DNA from: Lachnospiraceae bacterium
Lineage (GTDB): Bacteria > Bacillota > Clostridia > Lachnospirales > Lachnospiraceae
DNA: 5,190 nt
NCBI GenBank assembly: GCA_017958585.1
Contig: JAGDCK010000185.1
Span: forward strand, 1 to 5,190
Reading direction: 5' to 3'
The notes under the pieces are model-generated. The model was not told the origin of the DNA and searched no databases. It was given only the letters and a program-made list of their open reading frames with translations. A program made the translations under genes and the position numbers. Positions 1 to 5,190 of the stretch are shown here, one piece after another. Position 1 is the first letter of the stretch; each line of letters starts with the position of its first letter.

Positions 1-1248
1 ATATACACCTCCCCAACCATTAACATAAAATAAAGTGGTGGGTATTGAACCAAGCCTCTGTACAACCCAGCTTTTTGTTATTATATTGACGCGTGTCATA
101 GTCACTATAGAAGCTGTGCTATTAGGATTGGTAAAATAGGTATATCCGTTCGGATGGACCTGTAAACCATATGTTTTATCCAAAGACCCCAGACTTATCT
201 GTCCGTCATCTGTCCAGTTTATGATCTGAGCGCGAACTCGTCTGTCCGTGCTGGTCTGTCCGCCGATGGGACCTCCGTGGTAGATCAGCCAGTCCTCTGT
301 TCCGTCGGGACTCTTTACAAAAAGAGGTGATCCCGGTCCGAAGGAAGCATTTTCATCGGATCTTGAAACAATGGGTGTGGTGCTCTTTTTCCAGTTGTTC
401 TCATCCATGACGTCAGTTGACAGATCGCATACCGACAAGCCTACACCGTAGTTGTCATTTGTAAATGAACTTACGGAATATGCAAAGTATACTTTTCCGC
501 CATGCTCCACAACCGCACAACCCTCGTCGATATTGTCGCCGTGTTTCTCCCAGTCATATGTGGGACGGGCTACCGTACATTCCGGACCGGTCAGTGTCCA
601 TGGATTTTCCATCTTTACGATTGTAGGACACTCGTTAAACTTAGTATGTCCCGGCTCGTTTGCATAATAGTCATATTTAGTATATGTAAAATAAATCTCT
701 CCACCGATGGATATGACACCACAGGCAAGGCCATAGCTTTCAGTGTTCATAAGGCCCGCCTTCTCGGTTGCATTTCCTTCAAAATCGTCAATGTTGGAAT
801 TTGATCCCTTCAAATGCCATTCGCCTTTAAAAGGATCCTCAGATGTGTTTTCAAGTACGTAGCAGGATGGATGTCCGTAACCGAAGTCATTCTCCGTGCT
901 TGATGTGTAATAGATATACCAGGCGCCGTCGATCCTGTAGATATAAGGGCCCCAGATATAATAGTTTTTATTGTTGTCGGGATTTCCCGTGTTTGGATTA
1001 TCCCACACCAGATGGCTCTCTGCAGTGGATAATCCCAGCAAAGATTCGCTTCTTTTAATATAGATATCATTATCCGTTCCGAATCCGGAATAAAAATATC
1101 CGTCATCCCCTCTTACAATGGTGGGGTCAGCACCGTTCATAAGGGGATTGGTGTACTGCCCTGTAGTTGCCGCCTTAGACTCCATTGCAGGCATTGCCCC
1201 AAACGCCAGCAAAAAAGCCATTACAAAACTTAGCACTTTCCTTTTCAT
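1..1248 (-). CDS. Secreted GH43-type glycosidase (arabinofuranosidase-like), 3' end missing
   Basis: The frame is open for 416 codons from an ATG at 1248 to the window edge with no stop, so the C-terminus is missing. The start is fixed by GGAGG five bases upstream and by a classic signal peptide: MKRK, a hydrophobic core at residues 5-21, and likely cleavage after SKA (about residue 26). Residues 31-355 read as a GH43 five-bladed beta-propeller. The motif NGADPTIV carries the probable general base Asp41. IWGPYIYRIDGAWYIYY lies at 98-114. NIDEGCAVVEHGGKVYFAYS carries the probable acid Glu242. SFGPGSPLFVKSPDGTEDW lies at 302-320, followed by IYHGG. The layout resembles exo-acting alpha-L-arabinofuranosidases, so the expected role is releasing arabinose or xylose from plant polysaccharide outside the cell. 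Several motif positions differ from the usual form (see findings), so substrate and activity are uncertain. Residues after about 357 match no domain I recognise. The family call is firm; the specificity is inferred. Confidence 0.85.
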   Translation of the reverse strand, partial: MKRKVLSFVMAFLLAFGAMPAMESKAATTGQYTNPLMNGADPTIVRGDDGYFYSGFGTDNDIYIKRSESLLGLSTAESHLVWDNPNTGNPDNNKNYYIWGPYIYRIDGAWYIYYTSSTENDFGYGHPSCYVLENTSEDPFKGEWHLKGSNSNIDDFEGNATEKAGLMNTESYGLACGVISIGGEIYFTYTKYDYYANEPGHTKFNECPTIVKMENPWTLTGPECTVARPTYDWEKHGDNIDEGCAVVEHGGKVYFAYSVSSFTNDNYGVGLSVCDLSTDVMDENNWKKSTTPIVSRSDENASFGPGSPLFVKSPDGTEDWLIYHGGPIGGQTSTDRRVRAQIINWTDDGQISLGSLDKTYGLQVHPNGYTYFTNPNSTASIVTMTRVNIITKSWVVQRLGSIPTTLFYVNGWGGVY

Positions 1249-1250
1249 AA

Positions 1251-1258
1251 CTTCCTCC
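1251..1258 (-). promoter_or_regulatory. Ribosome binding site of the GH43 gene
   Basis: On the minus strand the sequence GGAGGAAG ends two bases before the ATG at 1248, with five bases between GGAGG and the start. This strong Shine-Dalgarno match decides the start in favour of the MKRK signal-peptide form over internal Met codons. Confidence 0.85.
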
Positions 1259-1260
1259 AT

Positions 1261-1276
1261 AAAACATATTTGTTTT
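1261..1276. repeat. Short inverted repeat in the GH43 leader (possible operator)
   Basis: AAAACATATTTGTTTT has perfect 6-bp arms (AAAACA and TGTTTT) around a TATT centre. It lies between the predicted transcription start and the ribosome binding site of GH43. A 9-base part, ACATATTTG at 1264-1272, recurs in inverted form as CAAATATGT at 1322-1330, touching the -35 box. The AT-only character makes chance a real possibility. An operator role is a guess from position. Confidence 0.3.
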
Positions 1277-1303
1277 CCGCCTTAAAAAAATCCGTCTTTG
1301 TAC

Positions 1304-1333
1304 ATTATAAATTTCAGTTTTCAAATATGTTAA
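1304..1333 (-). promoter_or_regulatory. Sigma-A-type promoter for the GH43 gene
   Basis: Read on the minus strand, a -35 box TTAACA (plus-strand 1328-1333, one mismatch to TTGACA) is followed after 18 bases by a perfect TATAAT -10 box (plus-strand 1304-1309). Transcription would begin near 1297, giving a leader of about 48 bases before the ATG at 1248. This means GH43 can be transcribed separately from DUF951, although no clear terminator was seen between them. Confidence 0.65.
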
Positions 1334-1400
1334 TAGAAGAGTTTGCCCTTTTTTTGTAATTTTTTGCATACCGGTTGGGAAAGATGTCCTATGGCACAGC

Positions 1401-1589
1401 TCACATCTCGTCCGGCTTTATAACCTCTTTTACATTCTTTTCAAGCTGAGGCCTGGGTATCATTATCTGATGTCCGCATCCTTCACACTTTAATCTGAAA
1501 TCCGCACCGATCCTCAGGACCTCCCATTCTTTGCTTCCGCAGGGGTGCTGTTTTTTCATTCTCACTCTGTCACCAACATTTATATCCAT
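1401..1589 (-). CDS. DUF951 family small protein
   Basis: This is a 62-residue protein with its ATG at 1587-1589, preceded by an AGGAGA Shine-Dalgarno, and a TGA stop at 1401-1403. The sequence carries the recognisable DUF951 pattern: an N-terminal DINVGDRVRMKKQHPCGS, then EWEVLRIGADFRLKCEGCGHQIMIPR at 22-47. Length and order match the family, which is widespread in Firmicutes and usually 60-70 residues. Its molecular role is not established. The single CxxC (CEGCG) plus the Cys in HPCG suggests a small beta-barrel with possible metal binding, but a full four-Cys zinc site is not visible. It is likely cytoplasmic, with no signal peptide or membrane segment. It is divergent from the chitinase gene and co-directional with GH43, 152 bases away. 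Neither neighbour looks functionally related. Confidence 0.9.
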   Translation of the reverse strand: MDINVGDRVRMKKQHPCGSKEWEVLRIGADFRLKCEGCGHQIMIPRPQLEKNVKEVIKPDEM

Positions 1590-1746
1590 AAATATCTCCT
1601 GTCGTTTTTGTTCGTAAATGTGTAAATTTCATCCTCACTTTTTTCGCCATATTTTTTAGACTTTTCCACGGCATTTTTCCCGCTTGGCTCGTTGCCGTAA
1701 CAAAAAGAGGACAAAATTTTACAATATGCTTTTTCATTTTTTATTT

Positions 1747-1752
1747 TATAAT
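1747..1752 (+). promoter_or_regulatory. Candidate -10 box for the chitinase gene
   Basis: A perfect TATAAT lies in a T/A-rich stretch about 55 bases upstream of the chosen start. No good -35 lies at 16-18 bases. The nearest likeness, TTTACA at 1718-1723, is 23 bases away, which is too far for a normal promoter. This may indicate activator dependence, or that the true promoter lies elsewhere. Confidence 0.35.
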
Positions 1753-1778
1753 AAACCTTGGGTATAGAATATATGATA

Positions 1779-1791
1779 GCACATAATGTGC
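1779..1791. repeat. Perfect 13-bp palindrome, candidate operator upstream of the chitinase gene
   Basis: GCACATAATGTGC has 6-bp arms (GCACAT and ATGTGC) that are exact reverse complements around one central A. It lies between the candidate -10 box and the ribosome binding site, where a repressor would block transcription. It is too tightly closed to form an RNA hairpin with a normal loop without losing pairs, which favours a protein-binding site in DNA. The regulator is unknown. Confidence 0.4.
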
Positions 1792-1793
1792 AG

Positions 1794-1800
1794 AAAGGGG
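1794..1800 (+). promoter_or_regulatory. Ribosome binding site supporting a CTG start of the chitinase gene
   Basis: AAAGGGG ends seven bases before the CTG at 1808, an ideal distance. The next possible start, GTG at 1835, has only a weak AAAAAGG three bases upstream. An in-frame TAA at 1784-1786 rules out any start further upstream than 1787, and no ATG, GTG or TTG occurs in frame between it and 1835. Confidence 0.6.
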
Positions 1801-1807
1801 TTACCAA

Positions 1808-3502
1808 CTGAATTTCAAAAAAATCAAAAAGGCCGTGCTTTCGGGGGCGTTGGCACTGAGCCTTGTACTGGGTGGAGTATGCTCTTTTGCAGGCACTTCT
1901 GCCCGGGCAGCTTCTTACTCACCGGAGACAGCAGGCAGGCGTGTTGTAGGCTACTTACCCTCCTACAGAACTTATGCGATTGACTCCATCGATTTCTCGG
2001 CACTGACCCATTGCAATCTGTCATTTATGACTTATGCAAACGGATACGTGTCTCTAGGTTTCAGTTCTTCAGATGTTACAAACATTGTAAACAAATGTCA
2101 TGCAAACAATGTAAAAGCCATCATCGCTCTCGGTGGATGGGGCGGCTTTACAAACGACGGAGCCTTCACTACTTCCGCAAAGAGAAGCTCCATCGTAAAC
2201 CAGATCATGAATTATGTAAACACCTACAATCTGGACGGTGTTGACATAGACATTGAGCTTGGTGATGCAGACATATGGGCAAACTACGATGCCTTTATTT
2301 CAGAACTTTCCGGAAGACTTAAAGCAAACGGAAAGCTTCTCACAATGGCAGTTTCACCATGGTTTACAGGTTCTATCGCAAACAGTACCTACAACTATTT
2401 TGATTTCCTTAACCTGATGACCTACGATTACAGCCAAAACGGCGGCGATGTAGCACCCTGGAGTCAGGTTTATGACAATATCAATTACTATTCCCAGAGG
2501 GGTGTAAGTAATGACAGGCTTGTCATCGGTGTTCCTTTTTACGGATACGACTCCACCGGAACAGCCTACACTTATTCACAGATCATTTCCATGAACCCCG
2601 GTGCCGCAAACTCAGACTATTACAACGGAATTGCCTATAACGGTGCATCCACAATTCAGGCCAAGGCAGAATATGCCAAAAATTACGGTGGCATCATGAT
2701 GTGGGAGCTTGCGCAGGATTCCTTTGGTCAATACTCACTCCTCTCCATCATCAAAAACACCATGTCCGCAGGACTTAATAACGGCGGCGGAAACAATGGT
2801 GGTGGAAACAATACTTCTTCCGGTGAGATTTACATCTATCAGGATATAAATTATGGCGGCAGAAGTGCTTCTCTTGGCCTTGGAGATTACAATCTCTCAT
2901 CTCTTGTGGCAAAGGGATTTAAAAACGACGACCTCTCCTCCATAAAGGTTCCTCTCGGATATAAGGTTATACTCTACGCCGATGACAATTTCTCCGGAGC
3001 CACAAAGGTTGTCACCGGAGACACTTCATGGATCGGATCGGATTTTAATGACAAAGTTTCATCCATAAAAGTAATAAAGGCTCAATACAGATTCGTAAAC
3101 AGAAACAGCGGACTTGCCCTTGATATTGATGGTGCAAGCACCGCAAACGGCGCAAATGTACAGCAGTGGACCATTAACGGAACCGTGGCACAGGGCTTTG
3201 AACTTACAGCCAATTCGGACGGCACCTATTCCATCCTCAGCATAATGCACGGAAAGAGTTTCGATGTGGCAGAGTGGTCAAATGAAAATGGCGGAAATAT
3301 CCAGATCTGGGATAATGCATCAACAGACAACCAAAAATGGTATATCAACGATGCAGGAAACGGATACGTGTACATCACATCCAAGTTCAGCGGTAAATGC
3401 CTTGATGCTGAAGGCTGGTACACACACGCCGGCGGAAATGTCCACCAATGGGATTATCTTGGAAATGCCAATCAGCAGTGGAAAATGGAGATCATTAACT
3501 AA
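1808..3502 (+). CDS. Secreted GH18 chitinase-like enzyme with beta/gamma-crystallin and ricin-type lectin domains
   Basis: This 564-residue exported enzyme is expected to cleave beta-1,4-linked N-acetylglucosamine polymers such as chitin. From the CTG at 1808 the signal peptide begins with Met-NFKKIKK, followed by a hydrophobic core and likely cleavage after SARA (residue 34). Starting at GTG 1835 would remove the basic n-region. Residues about 46-320 are GH18: ALGGWGG is the SxGG-like motif, DGVDIDIE at 143-150 carries catalytic Glu150 and both aspartates, MTYDY lies at 204-208, and MMWELAQD closes the barrel near 297. A Gly/Asn linker (two NNGGG units) spans about 324-339. Residues about 340-424 form a beta/gamma-crystallin domain with two Greek-key motifs and two Ca2+ signatures, NDDLSS (373-378) and NDKVSS (414-419). 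Residues 426-564 are a ricin-type beta-trefoil (CBM13) with QxW repeats VQQW, IQIW, NQKW, VHQW and NQQW. All key residues are present. Chitin versus glycan or peptidoglycan-type substrate cannot be decided. Confidence 0.92.
   Translation: MNFKKIKKAVLSGALALSLVLGGVCSFAGTSARAASYSPETAGRRVVGYLPSYRTYAIDSIDFSALTHCNLSFMTYANGYVSLGFSSSDVTNIVNKCHANNVKAIIALGGWGGFTNDGAFTTSAKRSSIVNQIMNYVNTYNLDGVDIDIELGDADIWANYDAFISELSGRLKANGKLLTMAVSPWFTGSIANSTYNYFDFLNLMTYDYSQNGGDVAPWSQVYDNINYYSQRGVSNDRLVIGVPFYGYDSTGTAYTYSQIISMNPGAANSDYYNGIAYNGASTIQAKAEYAKNYGGIMMWELAQDSFGQYSLLSIIKNTMSAGLNNGGGNNGGGNNTSSGEIYIYQDINYGGRSASLGLGDYNLSSLVAKGFKNDDLSSIKVPLGYKVILYADDNFSGATKVVTGDTSWIGSDFNDKVSSIKVIKAQYRFVNRNSGLALDIDGASTANGANVQQWTINGTVAQGFELTANSDGTYSILSIMHGKSFDVAEWSNENGGNIQIWDNASTDNQKWYINDAGNGYVYITSKFSGKCLDAEGWYTHAGGNVHQWDYLGNANQQWKMEIIN
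2825..3082 (+). other. Beta/gamma-crystallin domain encoded within the chitinase gene
   Basis: The two Greek-key halves are visible as YIYQDINYGG and LYADDNFSG, each followed by a [N/D][N/D]xx[S/T]S calcium signature (NDDLSS and NDKVSS). Both signatures are intact, so the domain should bind two Ca2+ ions. In microbial proteins such domains usually stabilise extracellular proteins or may assist binding. Its role here is inferred. Confidence 0.8.
3083..3499 (+). other. Ricin-type beta-trefoil (CBM13) domain encoded within the chitinase gene
   Basis: About 139 residues contain three trefoil repeats. Each has a [F/S]-G-[K/L]-x-[F/L]-D-[V/I/A]-x type start (SGLALDIDG, HGKSFDVAE, SGKCLDAEG) and a QxW end. 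The three repeats look complete, so up to three sugar-binding pockets are possible. The likely role is anchoring the enzyme to polysaccharide. Confidence 0.85.
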
Positions 3503-3516
3503 AAATTAAAAAATCT

Positions 3517-3553
3517 AAAAAGCTCGTGGAAATTATTTCTGCGGGCTTTTTTT
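3517..3553 (+). terminator. Strong intrinsic terminator of the chitinase gene
   Basis: Arms 3517-3532 and 3536-3551 pair across 16 positions (including three G-T wobbles) around a TTA loop. The GC-containing core is AGCTCG with CGGGCT, and a run of seven T follows (3547-3553). It begins 14 bases after the TAA stop. The A-run before the stem pairs with the T-tail, so some activity in the opposite direction is possible, though no convergent gene is present. Confidence 0.85.
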
Positions 3554-3554
3554 G

Positions 3555-3563
3555 TGGTACAAT
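3555..3563 (+). promoter_or_regulatory. Extended -10 promoter for the sirtuin operon
   Basis: TGGTACAAT combines the TGn extension with a five-of-six match to TATAAT. It starts two bases after the T-tail of the chitinase terminator. The region where a -35 would sit (about 3535-3540) lies inside the terminator stem and matches poorly, which is tolerable for extended -10 promoters. Initiation would fall near 3570, giving a leader of about 40 bases that starts with a small TGTCG/CGACA inverted repeat (3569-3573 and 3580-3584). Confidence 0.55.
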
Positions 3564-3611
3564 ATCCTTGTCGGCAAAACGACACACTTCAAGCAAAGGG
3601 GGAGCAGATAA

Positions 3612-4331
3612 ATGGATTCAAAAATAGCTGAATTTAAATCTATCATTGAGAAATATGACAACATTGTCTTTTTTGGAGGCGCCGGTGTTTCAACCGAGAG
3701 CGGTATCCCGGATTTTAGAAGTGTGGACGGTCTGTACAATCAGCAATATGACTATCCCCCCGAGACGATTTTGAGCCACACTTTTTATGTGAGAAACAAA
3801 GAGGAGTTCTACAGATTTTATAAAAATAAAATGCTCTTTACGGATGTGGAGCCAAATGCCGCCCACAAAAAACTTGCGGAACTTGAAAAGGCAGGAAAAC
3901 TTAAAGCCGTCATAACACAGAACATTGACGGACTTCACCAGAAAGCCGGAAGCAAAGAAGTTCTCGAACTCCACGGGTCGGTTCTCAGAAACTACTGCGA
4001 AGAATGCGGAGCCTTTTACGATGTGGACTTTATTAAAAACTCCGAAAAGATTCCCGTATGCCCCAAATGCGGTGGCGCAGTAAAGCCTGATGTGGTATTG
4101 TATGAAGAGGGCCTGAATGAACAGACTCTTACAGATGCAGTCAGATATATCAGCAATGCCGAGGTTCTCATAATCGGAGGAACCAGCCTTGCTGTTTACC
4201 CTGCAGCCGGCCTCATAGATTATTTCCGCGGCGAGAAGCTTGTAGTGATAAACAAAGCCCCTACGCCCAGGGACAAATATGCAGACCTTGTAATAGAAGC
4301 CCCCATCGGGCAGGTATTCAGTAATATTTAG
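3612..4331 (+). CDS. Sirtuin: NAD-dependent protein deacylase with zinc ribbon
   Basis: This 239-residue cytoplasmic enzyme removes acetyl or other acyl groups from protein lysines, consuming NAD and releasing nicotinamide and O-acyl-ADP-ribose. The start ATG has AGGGGGAG seven bases upstream. Motifs appear in the normal order: GAGVSTESGIPDFRS at 23-37 (NAD-binding Rossmann loop), TQNIDGLHQKAG at 102-113, catalytic His121 in ELHGS, zinc ligands Cys129, Cys132, Cys150 and Cys153, VVLYEE at 161-166, GTSLAVYPAAG near 190-200 and VVINKAPTPRD for the adenosine site. All catalytic and metal residues are present, and the length is typical of bacterial Sir2/CobB proteins. The VVLYEE motif has Glu where many homologues have Gly (FGE or YGE), a modest variation. 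The gene leads a likely two-gene operon with the downstream XpaC-like gene. Natural substrates cannot be read from the sequence. Confidence 0.95.
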   Translation: MDSKIAEFKSIIEKYDNIVFFGGAGVSTESGIPDFRSVDGLYNQQYDYPPETILSHTFYVRNKEEFYRFYKNKMLFTDVEPNAAHKKLAELEKAGKLKAVITQNIDGLHQKAGSKEVLELHGSVLRNYCEECGAFYDVDFIKNSEKIPVCPKCGGAVKPDVVLYEEGLNEQTLTDAVRYISNAEVLIIGGTSLAVYPAAGLIDYFRGEKLVVINKAPTPRDKYADLVIEAPIGQVFSNI

Positions 4332-4345
4332 ACACAGGAGTTTTT

Positions 4346-5190
4346 ATGAGCGACAAAAAAGATAAAAAAGACAATTATAAATTTGCCCATATGAGTTGGG
4401 CAATCCCCATAGTGGCACTTTGCATTTATCCGCCCATAGGAGTGATCCTCACCATATTAAAGCTGGTGGATTCAAGGATTGAAAAACAGGACCGCGAAAG
4501 GCGAAAGAATAAAGCCACCAGGCTCGAAGACTTCCCGAATCTTGAATTTGATAAGGACAACAATTTCAAGGTGCCCGTATCCAAGGAAGAAAGAGCAAGA
4601 GAAGATTCCCGCCGGACAAGTATTTTTACACTCAGGAAAGTCGGAATGTTTGCTGCATTTATAATCGGAGGAATTTTAGCTCTTGCAGCAGGAACAACCA
4701 TACTTGAAGAATTTCAATGGATGGGTGAGGAATGGTATTGGGAAAGCACTTACAGCTTTATGAACAATATCGTATATCCCCTGTTTTATGGTTTTGGCGG
4801 TCTGTTCCTTATCAAACTTAGCAGAAATATCAAGAAATACACCGAGGAACAAAAAAACATTCTCACCGTGATCGGAGACAAGGACAATATTTCCATTTCC
4901 CTTCTCCAGCAGATCACAGGGCTTGAAAAAAGCAAATTGATCAAGATCTTAGAGGACGCCATCTCCCACAATCTCTTCGGATCATCTGCTTTTATCGACA
5001 AAGCCACCGACACTCTCGTGATCAGAGGTCCTCTTCCCGAAAGACCCGTTGCTGAGACTGAAGTGGTGGATGGATTCAAGAAACAGGAAGCAAGTAACGA
5101 GACAGAATATCAGCGAATACTCCGCGAGCTTCATGAGGTAAACGAAGCAATCCCCGGAGAAGAAATGACCGCAAAGATCAACAAGCTTGA
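4346..5190 (+). CDS. XpaC-like membrane protein (5-bromo-4-chloroindolyl phosphate hydrolysis family), 3' end missing
   Basis: An ATG with CAGGAG five bases upstream opens a frame of 281 codons that reaches the window edge without a stop. It starts 14 bases after the sirtuin stop, so the two are probably co-transcribed. The N-terminus is lysine-rich and hydrophilic (MSDKKDKK), so there is no classical signal peptide. Membrane segments are seen at about 18-40, 99-119 and 142-158. A charged cytoplasmic-type stretch lies at 43-97. Residues about 172-227 (ISLLQQITGLEKSKLIKILED, then a Leu-Phe-Gly turn) resemble a small winged-helix-like fold. From about 253 the tail ETEYQRILRELHEVNEAI followed by GEEMTAKINKL resembles the start of the helical XpaC domain. 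That domain is often encoded next to TelA-type toxic-anion resistance proteins, and here it would continue past the edge. The biochemical role is unknown. The family call rests on recall of the pattern and is moderately sure. Confidence 0.65.
   Translation, partial: MSDKKDKKDNYKFAHMSWAIPIVALCIYPPIGVILTILKLVDSRIEKQDRERRKNKATRLEDFPNLEFDKDNNFKVPVSKEERAREDSRRTSIFTLRKVGMFAAFIIGGILALAAGTTILEEFQWMGEEWYWESTYSFMNNIVYPLFYGFGGLFLIKLSRNIKKYTEEQKNILTVIGDKDNISISLLQQITGLEKSKLIKILEDAISHNLFGSSAFIDKATDTLVIRGPLPERPVAETEVVDGFKKQEASNETEYQRILRELHEVNEAIPGEEMTAKINKL

Larger units (their letters stand above)
1590..1807. other. Divergent intergenic region between DUF951 and the chitinase gene
   Basis: This AT-rich stretch of about 218 bases has no convincing gene. 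It holds the DUF951 ribosome binding site (minus strand, about 1594-1600), a TATAAT for the chitinase at 1747-1752, the palindrome at 1779-1791 and the chitinase ribosome binding site at 1794-1800. A 6-bp inverted repeat, ACGGCA (1668-1673) and TGCCGT (1693-1698), brackets a locally GC-rich 19-base loop. It could form a weak hairpin in the DUF951 leader but matches no riboswitch I recognise. No clean -35/-10 pair for DUF951 was identified. Confidence 0.5.

Noticed and set aside
810..1106. 98-codon frame on the minus strand inside the GH43 gene
   Set aside because: It lies in a different frame of the same strand as the continuous 416-codon GH43 frame, which carries the recognisable motifs. It is a shadow.
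1668..1698. ACGGCA/TGCCGT inverted repeat as a riboswitch or small RNA
   Set aside because: Only six base pairs close a 19-base loop, and no known riboswitch core was recognised. It is mentioned only as a weak hairpin in the intergenic entry.
1580..1807. Open frame of 75 codons on the minus strand upstream of DUF951
   Set aside because: It starts with TTG, overlaps the DUF951 start, has no recognisable domain and no ribosome binding site, and its composition is that of AT-rich intergenic DNA.
2780..2815. Two 15-base repeats in the chitinase gene as a mobile or tandem repeat element
   Set aside because: They encode the NNGGG linker between domains, a normal feature of secreted modular enzymes.
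3569..3584. TGTCG/CGACA repeat in the sirtuin leader as an operator
   Set aside because: The five-base arms with a six-base loop are common by chance, and nothing else supports a regulatory role.
3690..3974. 94-codon antisense frame inside the sirtuin gene
   Set aside because: It lies fully within a gene with all sirtuin motifs intact and has no ribosome binding site or domain.
4786..5079. 97-codon antisense frame in the XpaC-like gene
   Set aside because: The low-complexity Ser/Leu-rich translation is typical of an antisense shadow, and the plus-strand frame has the ribosome binding site and membrane segments.

Overview
The window looks like the chromosome of an anaerobic Gram-positive Firmicute, most likely a Lachnospiraceae member of the Butyrivibrio/Roseburia type. 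This is inferred from moderate GC content, strong AGGAGG-type ribosome binding sites, a DUF951 protein, an XpaC-like membrane protein of clostridial style, and secreted polysaccharide-degrading enzymes with KKxxKK-type signal peptides. No tRNA, rRNA, CRISPR array, transposase or phage gene was seen.

Layout. On the minus strand, the left edge holds a secreted GH43-type glycosidase that runs off the window (1-1248). Behind it, also on the minus strand, is a 62-residue DUF951 protein (1401-1589). A good sigma-A-type promoter for the GH43 gene lies in the gap between them. A roughly 220-base AT-rich divergent region separates DUF951 from a plus-strand secreted GH18 chitinase-like enzyme (1808-3502). 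That enzyme carries a two-motif beta/gamma-crystallin domain and a ricin-type (CBM13) carbohydrate-binding domain. Its best-supported start is a CTG codon. A strong intrinsic terminator follows, and almost immediately an extended -10 promoter for a two-gene plus-strand operon: a zinc-containing sirtuin (3612-4331), then, 14 bases later, a membrane protein resembling the XpaC family that runs off the right edge (4346-5190).

How the genes relate. GH43 and GH18 are two exported carbohydrate-active enzymes divergently placed around DUF951, which fits a scavenging or cell-surface polysaccharide role. Nothing seen shows that they are co-regulated. The sirtuin/XpaC-like pair is a separate transcription unit, and a functional link between the two is inference from spacing only.

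The most notable points are the CTG start, the GH18/crystallin/ricin-lectin architecture with two intact Ca2+-binding signatures, a GH43 enzyme with several altered active-site motifs, and a perfect 13-bp palindrome in the chitinase leader. I found no convincing evidence of a wholly new system.
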